The notes beneath the pieces were generated by a model, which searched no databases, was not told the DNA's origin, and worked only from the letters and a program-made list of their open reading frames with translations. The translations under genes and the position numbers were made by a program. Shown here in pieces: positions 9,289 to 18,060 of a stretch of 64,000 bases of DNA. Each line of letters opens with the position of its first letter. Positions within the stretch are counted from its first letter, which is position 1. Source of the stretch: Synechococcus elongatus PCC 11801 (lineage in GTDB: Bacteria > Cyanobacteriota > Cyanobacteriia > Synechococcales > Synechococcaceae); NCBI RefSeq assembly GCF_003846445.2, contig NZ_CP030139.2, positions 186,001 through 250,000 of the forward strand, read 5' to 3'.

Positions 9289-9534
9289 ATGGCAACGCTA
9301 CGAGTTCGACTGCAAGTCCCAAAGAAATATCGCGATCAGCCGTTGATGGGAGATGTGCTGGCGAGTTGTCAACTGCAATTCAACATTCTCGCGGCTCATT
9401 TAGGGCCGAACCGTGAGGAAGACGGCTGGTTTGACGTGCTGCTCACGGGGACTCCCGAGGATATTACCGCTGCACTTGCGGTCCTACGCGATCGCGAGGT
9501 GGAGCTTTGGTCGGATCCCGAAGACGAATTTTAA
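9289..9534 (+). CDS. small NIL-domain-like protein (orf81)
   Basis: 81 residues, no signal peptide or membrane segment. A beta-alpha-beta pattern (LRVRLQVPKKYRDQP...LQFNILAAHLG...GWFDVLLTGTPEDITAALAVLRDREVEL) resembles the ligand-binding NIL domain found at the C-terminus of some ABC importer ATPases, where it acts as a substrate-sensing regulatory module. GGAGG lies just before the ATG. An 81-codon ORF at this position is known in the S. elongatus cys cluster. A role as a trans-acting sensor for the transporter is inference. Confidence 0.75.
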   Translation: MATLRVRLQVPKKYRDQPLMGDVLASCQLQFNILAAHLGPNREEDGWFDVLLTGTPEDITAALAVLRDREVELWSDPEDEF

Positions 9535-9561
9535 GGCTTGCCGTTTTGCAGGAGAGATCCC

Positions 9562-10182
9562 ATGTCTAACAAACAGACCGCAACCCTACTGCCGCCCGTG
9601 ACTGCGGCGATCGCTACACCCCCGCGTTTGCTGATTGGCCGGCGGGGCATGGTGCCCACGGGGGCCGATACGATTTGGAAGATTCAGTCGGGCCTGGTGC
9701 GATCCTCGACTTGGGGCGAAGAGGGCGACATGATTAGCCTGGGGCTGTGGGGACCAGGTGATCTGATTGGTCGTCCTCTCAGCTGCTTGGATCCTTATGA
9801 ATTGGAGTGCTTGACAGCCGTTGAAGTAGTGGCTGTGACAGATCCTGCGCTGGAGTCCCACGAGTCTTTAGTCCGAAGTTTGCGCTATACCGAGCAACTG
9901 CTCAGCATTACGCGCCTCCGGCGAGCCGAGGCGAAACTTGCCAATTTGCTGAGCTGGATTGGGGAGCGATTTGGTCACCCCAGCGCCAATGGCTGGGAGA
10001 TTGATCTGCGGCGGATCCCACTGACCCATCAAGTAATTGCGGAGCTATCGGGGTCTACCCGCGTCACAACGACCCGTCTCTTGGGAGAATTTCGTCAGGC
10101 TGGGCGGATTAGCCGTCGCGATCGCGCCTTGATTGTGCGCTACCCCGAGGCGCTCTATCCACCGGCACGGCTCTCGGCCTAG
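9562..10182 (+). CDS. cysR: Crp/Fnr-family sulfur regulator CysR
   Basis: 206 residues from the ATG at 9562, chosen because AGGAGAG precedes it by a few bases. The N-terminal cyclic-nucleotide-binding-like beta-roll (about 20-105) is followed by a C-terminal winged helix whose recognition part reads LTHQVIAELSGSTRVTTTRLLGEF. CysR of S. elongatus is a Crp-type regulator encoded inside the sulfate transport cluster. The usual cAMP-contact residues are not obvious, so the effector may differ. Its position inside the operon it probably controls suggests autoregulation. Confidence 0.93.
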   Translation: MSNKQTATLLPPVTAAIATPPRLLIGRRGMVPTGADTIWKIQSGLVRSSTWGEEGDMISLGLWGPGDLIGRPLSCLDPYELECLTAVEVVAVTDPALESHESLVRSLRYTEQLLSITRLRRAEAKLANLLSWIGERFGHPSANGWEIDLRRIPLTHQVIAELSGSTRVTTTRLLGEFRQAGRISRRDRALIVRYPEALYPPARLSA

Positions 10183-10222
10183 ATCGGCTTTCTGTTTCCT
10201 GTCTTCTGTTCTGGCTACACCC

Positions 10223-11083
10223 ATGGTTGCTTTCGTCAAAGCCCGTCGCCAAATTGCCGGTGCCAAGGAGTCGAAATCGCTCCTGCCCCTGGTGTTGATT
10301 GGCTTATCTCTGTTCTACGTCGGTTTGATCATCATCATTCCGGCGGCTAATGTGGCCGTTCAAGCCTTTAGTGAAGGACTGAGTGGCTTCATCAAAAACT
10401 TGGGCGATCGCAACCTACAAGAGGCGATTCGACTCACCCTGTTGATGGGGGTGATCAGCGTTCCCCTCAACACCTTGTTTGGTCTTGCTGCTGCTTTTGC
10501 GATCGCCCGCAAGCAGTTTCCGGGCAAGTCCCTCCTGCTGAGCGTGATCGACCTGCCGTTTTCGATCTCGCCAGTGGTTGCTGGTCTGATGATTGTCTTG
10601 CTCTATGGCCGAAATGGCTGGCTAGGACCCTTCTTGGAAAGCAACAACATCAAAATTATTTTTGCTTGGCCGGGGATGGCTTTAGCCACAATCTTCGTCT
10701 CCATGCCCTTCGTTGCGCGGGAAGTGATTCCGAACCTCGAAGAGATTGGCACGGATGCAGAAGAAGCAGCGAGTACCCTCGGGGCTAATGGCTGGCAGAC
10801 GTTTTGGCGGGTCACTTTGCCCAGCATCAAGTGGAGCATGCTCTATGGTGTGGTGCTAACTACGGCGCGGGCCTTGGGTGAATTTGGTGCTGTTTCTGTC
10901 GTCTCGGGGAGCATCACGGGTAAAACTCAAACTCTGCCTCTTTTTGTCGAAGAGGCGTACAAACAATACCAGACCACCCTGTCCTACACGGCAGCGTTAC
11001 TGTTGGGTGGCATCTCCCTCGTAACGTTGGTTTTGAAGGCGATTTTAGAAGCACGCACAGGACGTCAGGGTCGATTGCATTAA
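10223..11083 (+). CDS. cysW: Sulfate ABC transporter permease CysW
   Basis: 286 residues from the ATG at 10223; the open frame extends 30 codons upstream over the cysR end but lacks family similarity there. Six membrane helices; EAA loop GTDAEEAASTLGANGWQTFWRVTLPS; GEFGAVSVVSGSI motif; C-terminal EEAYKQYQTTLSYTAA typical of CysW. It is the partner of CysT. Last gene of the first cluster, closed by a terminator at 11112-11150. Confidence 0.94.
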   Translation: MVAFVKARRQIAGAKESKSLLPLVLIGLSLFYVGLIIIIPAANVAVQAFSEGLSGFIKNLGDRNLQEAIRLTLLMGVISVPLNTLFGLAAAFAIARKQFPGKSLLLSVIDLPFSISPVVAGLMIVLLYGRNGWLGPFLESNNIKIIFAWPGMALATIFVSMPFVAREVIPNLEEIGTDAEEAASTLGANGWQTFWRVTLPSIKWSMLYGVVLTTARALGEFGAVSVVSGSITGKTQTLPLFVEEAYKQYQTTLSYTAALLLGGISLVTLVLKAILEARTGRQGRLH

Positions 11084-11098
11084 TCACAAAATTTGTGA
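11084..11098. repeat. 15-bp perfect palindrome after cysW
   Basis: TCACAAA-A-TTTGTGA, immediately after the cysW stop codon and before the terminator. It could be an operator for sbpA2 or a small hairpin; I cannot tell which. Confidence 0.4.
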
Positions 11099-11111
11099 CT
11101 CTCAGCGCGAA

Positions 11112-11150
11112 GGGATGATTGAGATTTTTCAGTCATCCCATTTCTTTTTT
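11112..11150 (+). terminator. Rho-independent terminator after cysW
   Basis: GGGATGA...TCATCCC (extended by TGA/TCA pairing around a short loop) followed by ATTTCTTTTTT. It separates the first cys operon from the second. Confidence 0.8.
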
Positions 11151-11245
11151 GACTGAATCTTTTTACGGAAATTGTCTTCTGGATTACAAGCCTTTGGATT
11201 CACTTTTGAACTAGCTTGCAAGAAGCTTTTACCGAATCAAATACT

Positions 11246-12271
11246 ATGAAAGTAACCCGCCGTGCCGTGCTGGCCTTGGCTGTTTTTGGCAGTCTTGTCG
11301 CCTTGCCACAACTGTCTCAATCCAAGGCGGATGCACAGTCGCGTCCTGTAGAACTCACCTTAGTTAGCTATGCTGTCGCCAAGCCAGTCTTTGAAAAGCT
11401 GATCCCCGAGTTCCAAAAGGAGTGGAAAGCAAAAACGGGTCAAACCGTGACATTTAAGGAGTCCTACGGAGCTTCGGGGGCGCAAACACGAGCTATTTTG
11501 GGTGGTTTAGAAGCTGATATTCTGGCCCAGAATATCACCAGCAATGTCACCCCGCTGGTTGATAAAGGGTTGGTACGCTCCAATTGGAATCAACGCCTGC
11601 CGAACAATGCCTCGCCAGCCACAACAGTCATGGGAATTATTGTGCGGCCGGGGAATCCTAAGAAGATTCAAACTTGGGCTGATCTTGCGAGACCGGGTGT
11701 CAGTCTTGTATCCCTCAACCCCAAAACTTCCGGGAATGCTCGCTGGGGTATCTTGGCCGGTTACGGCTCAATTTTGAAAGCACAAGGCGCGAATTCAGCC
11801 CGTACTTTCCTTTTTAACTTTGCTAAGAACATCACAACTCAAGTCAATTCTGGTCGGGAAGCCACAGATGCGTTCGTCAAGAACCGAGTTGGCGATGCAC
11901 TAATCAATTTTGAGAATGAGATTATTGTCACGAATGATGCGGTTCCAAGAGATTTTCCCTACATTGTTCCTTCAGCTAATGTGCGGGTCGATTTTCCGGT
12001 AACCGTCATCGATACGGTTGTTGATAAGCGTGGAACGCGGCGCGTGGCTGAGGCATTTACACAATTTCTGTTCACGCCTAAAGCTCAAGCGATCTACGCA
12101 GAAGCAGGCTATCGTCCCTTCGATCGCCAAGTTTTCCAACGCTATAGCAAGCAATTTAAGCCAGTGAAGCAGTTGCGAACGATCGCTGATTTTGGCGGCT
12201 GGCCAACCATTGACAAAACGCTCTATGCCGATGGAGCACTGTTCGATCAGGCGCAAAGAGCTGCTCGCTAA
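11246..12271 (+). CDS. second sulfate/thiosulfate-binding protein (SbpA paralogue)
   Basis: 341 residues from the ATG at 11246 (MKVTRRAVLALAVFG). The N-terminus is an ordinary cleavable signal peptide (cleavage likely after ADA), without a lipobox, unlike sbpA. The mature region carries the family patterns VELTLVSYAVAKPVF, FKESYGASGAQTRAI, NPKTSGNARWG and DALINFENE. It is clearly paralogous to sbpA but diverged. The stop codon overlaps the next start (TAATG), which indicates translational coupling with the second permease pair. Confidence 0.92.
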   Translation: MKVTRRAVLALAVFGSLVALPQLSQSKADAQSRPVELTLVSYAVAKPVFEKLIPEFQKEWKAKTGQTVTFKESYGASGAQTRAILGGLEADILAQNITSNVTPLVDKGLVRSNWNQRLPNNASPATTVMGIIVRPGNPKKIQTWADLARPGVSLVSLNPKTSGNARWGILAGYGSILKAQGANSARTFLFNFAKNITTQVNSGREATDAFVKNRVGDALINFENEIIVTNDAVPRDFPYIVPSANVRVDFPVTVIDTVVDKRGTRRVAEAFTQFLFTPKAQAIYAEAGYRPFDRQVFQRYSKQFKPVKQLRTIADFGGWPTIDKTLYADGALFDQAQRAAR

Positions 12272-13137
12272 TGCCAAAGTCGAGCCGTTGGGAACGATGG
12301 GGCGGGCGCAGTTTGATTCTGGCAATCGTCCTCTACGCTTTTGGGGTTGTGGGTTTTCCGCTGCTTGCACTGCTGCGGGCTGCTTGGTTGCAACCAGCGG
12401 ACGATCTCCGCACGTTGCTCACCCAAGAGCTAGCGATCGAGGCGTTCAAGCTCTCGTTAACGGCATCTGTGGGTGCAGCGATTTTCAACACCTTCTTGGG
12501 GTTGTTGCTAGCTTGGATTTTGGTGCGTTATCAATTTCCGGGTAAACGGCTGGCGGATGCCTTGATCGATCTCCCCTTTGCGATGTCGGGGGTGGTGGCT
12601 GGGATTGCCCTGTTTAGCCTCTATGGTCCCAATGGCACCATTGCCCAGATTTGGGCACCGGAGACCCCGTTGGGACGCCTACTCGCCCAGGTGGGGATCG
12701 AGGACTTTAATTTCACCGCCTCCCAACTGGGTGTCATCTTTGCCATGGTCTACGTGACACTGCCCTTTGTGGTGCGGACGGTGCAGCCCGTGCTGGCTGA
12801 ATTGGAGCCGGAGCTGGAGGAAGTGGCAGCTACGCTTGGGGCAACGCCGAGCCAGACGTTTTGGCGCGTGTTGTTTCCACAACTGATTCCTGCCTTAGTC
12901 ACGGGCTTTAGCTTGGCGCTGGCGCGGGGTCTGGGGGAATACGGCTTGGTCACCATCATCTCCGGCAATATCCCTTACAAGACCTTGGTGGCGACCGTCT
13001 ACGTCTATCAACGGTTTGAAGAGTTTGATATCAGCGGGGCAACGGCTGTTTCCCTCGTGCTGTTGGTGGTCTCCCTGCTGCTGCTCGCGATTACGAACAG
13101 CTTGGGCCTCTGGTTCCGTCTCTCCCACAAATATTGA
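12271..13137 (+). CDS. second CysT-type sulfate permease
   Basis: 288 residues, about six membrane helices. EAA loop LEEVAATLGATPSQTFWRVLFPQLIPA and GEYGLVTIISGN segment, matching CysT more than CysW. It overlaps the binding protein gene by 1 bp upstream and the CysW-type gene by 1 bp downstream (TGATG), a tightly coupled three-gene unit. No ATPase gene follows, so CysA (6069-7085) is the likely partner. Confidence 0.91.
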   Translation: MPKSSRWERWGGRSLILAIVLYAFGVVGFPLLALLRAAWLQPADDLRTLLTQELAIEAFKLSLTASVGAAIFNTFLGLLLAWILVRYQFPGKRLADALIDLPFAMSGVVAGIALFSLYGPNGTIAQIWAPETPLGRLLAQVGIEDFNFTASQLGVIFAMVYVTLPFVVRTVQPVLAELEPELEEVAATLGATPSQTFWRVLFPQLIPALVTGFSLALARGLGEYGLVTIISGNIPYKTLVATVYVYQRFEEFDISGATAVSLVLLVVSLLLLAITNSLGLWFRLSHKY

Positions 13138-13970
13138 TGGCTCCTTCTGTCTTTGTGCGATCGCCCGCCGTTACTGCATCGGCTTGGAAAGCCTATCTCT
13201 TGATCGGCACAGGGCTCACTTTTCTGGCCTTGATTATTCTGTTTCCACTGCTGGTCATCTTCTGGGGAGCCTTTGGCGAAGGACTCGGTGCCTACTGGCA
13301 AGGGATCAACCAACCCGAAGCCCTACATGCTATCCGTCTGACGTTGCTGATTACCGCGATCGCGATTCCTCTGAACACCGTCTTCGGTGTGGCGATCGCT
13401 TGGGTCTTGGCGCGGAAATCCTTTCCGGGGCAGGCGATCGTTCTGGCCTTGCTCGATCTGCCACTGTCGATTTCACCAGTCGTCGCAGGCTTCATGCTGA
13501 TCCTGCTCTACAGTCCTCAGATTGGCTGGCTGGCAGATTGGGTCAATCGCTGGGGGATCAAAATTGTCTTCGCCACACCGGGGTTAGTCCTAACGGTGAT
13601 GTTTGTGACGATCCCCTTTGTGGCGCGCGAGATTTTTCCGGTTCTGCAAACGGCCAGCCGAGAGGATGAAGAAGCAGCTCAAAGTCTGGGGGCCACGACT
13701 TGGCAAACCTTCTGGCGGGTGACGCTCCCTGCAATTCGTCCTGCGCTGCTCTATGGGATTGTGCTGAGTACCGCGCGGGCCATTGGGGAGTTTGGTGCCG
13801 TCTCCGTGGTCTCTGGCAAGATCATTGGCTCCACCAACACACTGACCCTCCATGTCGAGCGGGTCTACTTGGAATATCAAGCCACAGCTGCATTTGCCTG
13901 CGCTTCGCTCCTGGCGATCGTGGCGATTTTGACCTTGGCGCTCCAGAACTGGATTCAGAAGCAAGCGTAA
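13137..13970 (+). CDS. second CysW-type sulfate permease
   Basis: 277 residues from the ATG at 13137 (a TTG one codon earlier is also possible). Six membrane helices; EAA loop REDEEAAQSLGATTWQTFWRVTLPA; GEFGAVSVVSGKI segment and HVERVYLEYQATAAFA near the C-terminus, as in CysW. It forms the presumed heterodimer with the permease just upstream. Last gene of the second cluster. Confidence 0.91.
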   Translation: MAPSVFVRSPAVTASAWKAYLLIGTGLTFLALIILFPLLVIFWGAFGEGLGAYWQGINQPEALHAIRLTLLITAIAIPLNTVFGVAIAWVLARKSFPGQAIVLALLDLPLSISPVVAGFMLILLYSPQIGWLADWVNRWGIKIVFATPGLVLTVMFVTIPFVAREIFPVLQTASREDEEAAQSLGATTWQTFWRVTLPAIRPALLYGIVLSTARAIGEFGAVSVVSGKIIGSTNTLTLHVERVYLEYQATAAFACASLLAIVAILTLALQNWIQKQA

Positions 13971-14138
13971 AGGTGCGATCGCGGGTTGTCACTACTAGTC
14001 GTCCGATGACCCTCGTGAGCTGTAAGGAGGCAGGCGGAACGACAGGCTAGCACCAAGATTCCAGGGAGGCTGAAGTAAGCGTTCGGAAGCAGCCTGCGGA
14101 ATGCAGCGGTCTGATCCTCAGCCTCTGTTTCAATTGCC

Positions 14139-14291
14139 TCAGTGGTTGTGTTGATGGTTCTGCGGTGCCGGACAGGTTGTTTGCGTTTGACTTTTGGGGC
14201 AACTGGAAGCGGATTCTGCAAAGGCAGGGGCTACTGCTCCTAGGGCAATGGCGATCGCTAAACCAGCGTTGAGTACGTTCAATCGGATCAT
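14139..14291 (-). CDS. 50-residue secreted Cys/His peptide of the copper locus
   Basis: ATG at 14291, stop at 14139, preceded by GAGGAG at good spacing. A signal peptide (MIRLNVLNAGLAIAIALG...) probably ends at AFA, leaving about 25 residues with two cysteines and a C-terminal His cluster (NHQHNH). The gene lies 53 bp downstream of the His-rich DUF305 gene on the same strand, so it is probably the last gene of that unit. The composition suggests metal (copper) binding outside the cytoplasm; this is inference. I do not recognise a family. Confidence 0.65.
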   Translation of the reverse strand: MIRLNVLNAGLAIAIALGAVAPAFAESASSCPKSQTQTTCPAPQNHQHNH

Positions 14292-14344
14292 GATTGCTAT
14301 CTCCTCAGTGGATTTAAAAGAAGAGTGAGTCGACTAAAACCGCT

Positions 14345-14992
14345 TTAGAGCAGCCCCCGTAGGCGGCGGATTTCATCGCTTTGGGTACGAATGATGTCCC
14401 ACGAAATCGATCGCACAAACGAATCGCCAGATTTGGCCAGTGCATCTTCTGCCATCGCGATCGCCATCTCGTGGTGCAGAATCATCGCTGCTGCAAAGGC
14501 TTTGCCGCGATCGCCCATCATGTCCATCGTGCCGCTCATCCGCATTGCTACTTTATCGGCTTCGGTCATCGGTTTCAGCTGATTGAGCACAGTAGGCTGA
14601 CCCGGGGTGTAGCGCACGGGAGTGATCGGAGCATCGGGGAAACGGAGTCGCCGTTGCCTCAGCATGTTGGCGATTTCCCAAGACTGTGCCGAGATAATTT
14701 CGCTGGCGAGAGCACCTGCTCCGGGATGACCTTGGTTGATCGTGACCCTAGCCATCTCAATCGCGCCGTAGTGGTGCTGGATCATGGCATCGATGAAGCG
14801 CAGATCGTAGGTGGCGTCGGCAGGACCAACATCGTGCAGAGCGTGGCTGCCATGACTGCTGTGGTCGCCGCCTCCGTGCTGATGGTGATCGTGGTTGTGA
14901 TCCATCCCTGGCATCGCGATCGCAGGGGAGGTGAGTCCTAACAGGAGACCAAGGCTCAGACTACTGTTGACAAGGAGTGCAGAAAGTTTCAT
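14345..14992 (-). CDS. DUF305-family periplasmic protein, His-rich
   Basis: 215 residues from the ATG at 14992 (MKLSALLVNSS). A signal peptide (to about AIA) is followed by a Met/His-rich stretch (about 27-52, MDHNHDHHQHGGGDHSSHGSHALHD split by few other residues) and a DUF305 ferritin-like four-helix domain with the repeated motifs DAMIQHHYGAIEMA and AMILHHEMAIAMA. DUF305 proteins often sit beside copper resistance genes and are thought to bind metal in the periplasm. A MerR-type promoter element lies about 80 bp upstream (15069-15100). Confidence 0.88.
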   Translation of the reverse strand: MKLSALLVNSSLSLGLLLGLTSPAIAMPGMDHNHDHHQHGGGDHSSHGSHALHDVGPADATYDLRFIDAMIQHHYGAIEMARVTINQGHPGAGALASEIISAQSWEIANMLRQRRLRFPDAPITPVRYTPGQPTVLNQLKPMTEADKVAMRMSGTMDMMGDRGKAFAAAMILHHEMAIAMAEDALAKSGDSFVRSISWDIIRTQSDEIRRLRGLL

Positions 14993-15068
14993 GGCAGGTT
15001 GTCCAAATGGGCTGTACAAGGCTGAAGACGGGGCGGTCATAGAAGGAAAGGACGTCTTGGTTGCCTAC

Positions 15069-15100
15069 AGTCTCAACCCTTGAGCTAGCTGTAGAGTCAA
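15069..15100 (-). promoter_or_regulatory. MerR/CueR-type promoter element, copy 1 (DUF305 unit)
   Basis: Read on the minus strand: a TTGACT -35 box, 19-bp spacer (CTACAGCTAGCTCAAGGGT) holding an imperfect dyad (ACTCTACAG / ACCCTTGAG), then TGAGACT. The over-long spacer with an internal dyad is the design of MerR-family metal promoters. 28 of 32 positions are the same as the copy before the copper ATPase gene. Confidence 0.65.
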
Positions 15101-15144
15101 GTCCAATGGCCAAAAACTTGTGGGACTGTGATCGATGACTGCAG

Positions 15145-15663
15145 TCAGCTTGGGCTGGGCGTGACGGCAGGCCGAACCTCCAAAATGCCGCGAAACATTG
15201 CCATGCCACAGGTGAACTCGTACTGCCCCGGTTGCGCAGGGGTGAACTCGATCGCAGTGACCTGATTGATTGGCAGTTGCTGCGCAATCTGAAAGTCGGG
15301 GAAGCGCACCTCGTCGAGGCAGTGACTGGGATCGCGGCGATCGAAATTCAAACGCAGTTGCTGTCCGGCTTGCACAATTAGATGATTGGGAGTGTAGCCG
15401 CCATCAACCGTGATCGTCAGTTCTTGCCAGTTGCCCCGGCTCACGGCGGCTTGGGATTTTGTCCGATGGACCAAAAACCACCACAATTCCAGACCAATCA
15501 GGGCGAGTCCTGCACCGGTGACAGTGGTTTTCGCCCATGGCGGTTGTTCGACAGACTGAAAGGAGTGACGGGTTGCAATGACGGGCGCGGCGATCGCGAT
15601 GTCAGTGGGTACGGGATCAGTCACCGCTAGGAGTGTGGATAGGAAGACAGATTGAAAGGTCAT
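15145..15663 (-). CDS. membrane-anchored cupredoxin-domain protein
   Basis: 172 residues. One membrane segment (about 48-66, VTGAGLALIGLELWWFLV) precedes a C-terminal cupredoxin fold (about 78-165): LTITVDGGYTPNHLIVQAG, then a PSHCLDEVRFPDF strand and a final GQYEFTCGMAMFRG. His, Cys and Met in these motifs are plausible type-1-like copper ligands. This architecture commonly accompanies CPx-type copper ATPases. It begins 25 bp after the ATPase gene, so it is co-transcribed with it. A copper-handing role is inference. Confidence 0.82.
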   Translation of the reverse strand: MTFQSVFLSTLLAVTDPVPTDIAIAAPVIATRHSFQSVEQPPWAKTTVTGAGLALIGLELWWFLVHRTKSQAAVSRGNWQELTITVDGGYTPNHLIVQAGQQLRLNFDRRDPSHCLDEVRFPDFQIAQQLPINQVTAIEFTPAQPGQYEFTCGMAMFRGILEVRPAVTPSPS

Positions 15664-15688
15664 AGCTGGAAATCTCTAAAGGAAGGGC

Positions 15689-17950
15689 TTAGCGAATTGG
15701 AGCAGGGCGAAAACGCCGCAGTTGCAGGGCATTGGTTACAACTGAGACGGAGCTAAAGGCCATGGCGGCGCCGGCCAGCATGGGGCTGAGCAACCAACCC
15801 AGCAGCGGATAGAGGATGCCAGCGGCAATCGGAATGCCAGCCACGTTGTAGATGAAGGCGAAGAAGAGGTTCTGGCGAATGTTGGTCATCGTGGCGCGGG
15901 ACAACTGAATCGCCGTGACGATGCCTTGTAGGTCGCCGGAAATCAGCGTGATGTCACTGGCCGCGATCGCAACATCCGTGCCGGTGCCGATCGCAATGCC
16001 CACATCGGCCTGAGCCAGAGCGGGTGCGTCATTGATGCCATCGCCGACCATGGCGACGACCTGACCTCGGGCTTGCAGTTGTGCCACCTGCGCAGCTTTT
16101 TGATCGGGGCGTACTTCTGCGAGGACTTGGGTGATGCCAACGGCTTGGGCGATCGCTTCTGCGGTGCGGCGGTTATCGCCTGTCAGCATCACCACTTGCA
16201 GTCCCAGTCGCTGCAGCGATCGCACCACAGCAGCGGAGCTGGGTTTAAGGGCATCAGCAATGCTGAGGATGGCTTGCAGTTGACCATCTGCAGCTACCCC
16301 GACCACAGTTTTGCCAGCCGCTTCCCAAGCTTCCCATTGGCTTTGCAGTGCTGTTGTTTCAATGGTCAGTTCATTGAACCAGCGCTGGGTGCCAATCTGC
16401 AGCCAGATACCCTCGCCCTGACCCTGAACGCCGCTGCCCGGAATGGCTTCAAAGTCTGTGACCGTGGAGAGCGCGATGCCCCGAGTTTCGCTGTAGCGGA
16501 CAATGGCTTCCGCTAAGGGATGCTCAGAGTGGTTTTCGAGACTAGCTGCCCAACCGAGTAGAGCTTGCTGTTGGTCGCGATCGCCGAGAGCCAGAAAATC
16601 CGTGACGCTGGGCTGGCCTTGGGTGAGAGTGCCGGTTTTGTCGAGAACGACGGTCTGAATCTTTTGCGCCAGCTCTAGGCTTTCGGCACTTTTAATCAAA
16701 ATGCCGTACTCAGCTCCTTTCCCCGTCCCGACCATGATCGAAGTCGGGGTTGCTAAACCCAGCGCGCAGGGACAGGCAATAATCAGCACCCCAACGGCGG
16801 TCAGCAGGGCAAGGGTGATGTTGCCCACACTGTTGAACCAAAGCACGAAGGTGAGGATGGCGATCGCAATCACCGCTGGGACAAACCAGCCCGTGACCTG
16901 ATCGGCCAAGCGCTGAATCGGTGCTTTGGAGGCTTGGGCTTGCTGCACCAGTTGGACGATCTGCGCCAGAAAGGTTTCACGGCCAACGCGGGTGGCTCGC
17001 ACCGTCAAACTGCCGGTTTTGTTGAGGGTGGCACCAACCACTTCATCACCAGCTTGTTTTTCGACGGGCAGACTTTCGCCTGTGACCATGGCTTCATCCA
17101 CCGTCGATCGCCCATCGATCACCTCGCCATCAACCGGCACCTTCTCGCCGGGGCGAATGCGAACCACATCCCCGACTTGCACTTCGGTGATGGGCAGCGT
17201 GATTTCTTGGCCTTGGCGCAGGACCCGCGCGGTCTTGGGCTGCAAGCCAATCAACTGCCGAATAGCTGCAGAAGTTTGCCCTTTAGCGCGATCCTCTAGC
17301 GATCGCCCCAGTAGCAAGAGCGCGATGATGACTGCGATCGCTTCGTAGTAGACGTCCGGTGGCAATCCTTGGCTGGTCAGCCATTGGGGAACCAACGTGA
17401 CTGCTAAGGAATAGAGAAAGGCAGCGCCCGTGCCAACTGCCACCAAGGTATCCATCGTAGCTGTGTGTTGCCGTAATGCTTTCCAGGCATTGATGAAGAA
17501 GCTTCGGCCTGACCAGAACATCAGGGGTAAGGTCAAGACCAACTGCAGCCAAGGATTGTGCAGCCACATTGGGAAGCCCGGAATTGAGATGCCCAACATC
17601 ATGGGTAGGGAGCCAATCACCAACAGGCTGGCGATGAAGCAACTCACCCAGACTCGCTGCTCAAGTTGATGGCGATCGCGTGAACGGCGATGCTGCTCTT
17701 GGCTGTCGTCTTCTGCCTCCCAAGGGTCTTGCACGGGAAATGCTTGATAGCCAGCTGCATCCACGGCGGCTTGAATGGCCGCAATGCTGGTCTGGTCTGC
17801 GTCATAGCGAACGCTGGCTTGCTCGGCGGCAAAGTTGACGCTGCAAGCTTGAACACCCGGTACAGCTTGAAGGGCTGCTTCGACCCGACTGGCACAAGAG
17901 GCACAGCTCAGGCCGCGCAAGGCAAACAGTTGCTGATTAACCATGGTCAT
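15689..17950 (-). CDS. pacS: Copper-transporting P1B-type ATPase (PacS-like)
   Basis: 753 residues (751 from the second ATG at 17944, where PacS of PCC 7942 begins). N-terminal heavy-metal domain with GLSCASC; eight membrane helices; TGES actuator motif; CPC metal site in [13 protein letters not shown]; phosphorylation site DKTGTLTQG; hinge GDGINDAPA. These define Cu(I) P1B ATPases. In S. elongatus PacS sits in the thylakoid membrane and supplies copper to plastocyanin. The N-terminus (MVNQQ) and spacing match PacS, but many residues differ from the PCC 7942 protein as I recall it. Leads an operon with the cupredoxin gene. Confidence 0.93.
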   Translation of the reverse strand: MTMVNQQLFALRGLSCASCASRVEAALQAVPGVQACSVNFAAEQASVRYDADQTSIAAIQAAVDAAGYQAFPVQDPWEAEDDSQEQHRRSRDRHQLEQRVWVSCFIASLLVIGSLPMMLGISIPGFPMWLHNPWLQLVLTLPLMFWSGRSFFINAWKALRQHTATMDTLVAVGTGAAFLYSLAVTLVPQWLTSQGLPPDVYYEAIAVIIALLLLGRSLEDRAKGQTSAAIRQLIGLQPKTARVLRQGQEITLPITEVQVGDVVRIRPGEKVPVDGEVIDGRSTVDEAMVTGESLPVEKQAGDEVVGATLNKTGSLTVRATRVGRETFLAQIVQLVQQAQASKAPIQRLADQVTGWFVPAVIAIAILTFVLWFNSVGNITLALLTAVGVLIIACPCALGLATPTSIMVGTGKGAEYGILIKSAESLELAQKIQTVVLDKTGTLTQGQPSVTDFLALGDRDQQQALLGWAASLENHSEHPLAEAIVRYSETRGIALSTVTDFEAIPGSGVQGQGEGIWLQIGTQRWFNELTIETTALQSQWEAWEAAGKTVVGVAADGQLQAILSIADALKPSSAAVVRSLQRLGLQVVMLTGDNRRTAEAIAQAVGITQVLAEVRPDQKAAQVAQLQARGQVVAMVGDGINDAPALAQADVGIAIGTGTDVAIAASDITLISGDLQGIVTAIQLSRATMTNIRQNLFFAFIYNVAGIPIAAGILYPLLGWLLSPMLAGAAMAFSSVSVVTNALQLRRFRPAPIR

Positions 17951-17983
17951 TCTCGGGACAGGAGCGGAGCGGGAACTGCTCCT

Positions 17984-18015
17984 AGTCTCAAGTCTCGAGT
18001 TAGCTGTAGAGTCAA
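17984..18015 (-). promoter_or_regulatory. MerR/CueR-type promoter element, copy 2 (copper ATPase)
   Basis: On the minus strand TTGACT, a 19-bp spacer (CTACAGCTAACTCGAGACT), TGAGACT, ending about 34 bp before the ATPase start codon. Nearly the same as the element at 15069-15100. No merR-type gene is in the window, so the regulator must be encoded elsewhere. Confidence 0.68.
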
Positions 18016-18060
18016 GCCCGATCGCAAAATGTTTAAATTAGCGATCGCCCTTGCGACTCC

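Noticed and set aside
13975-14138. possible structured RNA downstream of the small secreted peptide
   Set aside because: Only short, imperfect inverted repeats were found and no known RNA motif or T-run.
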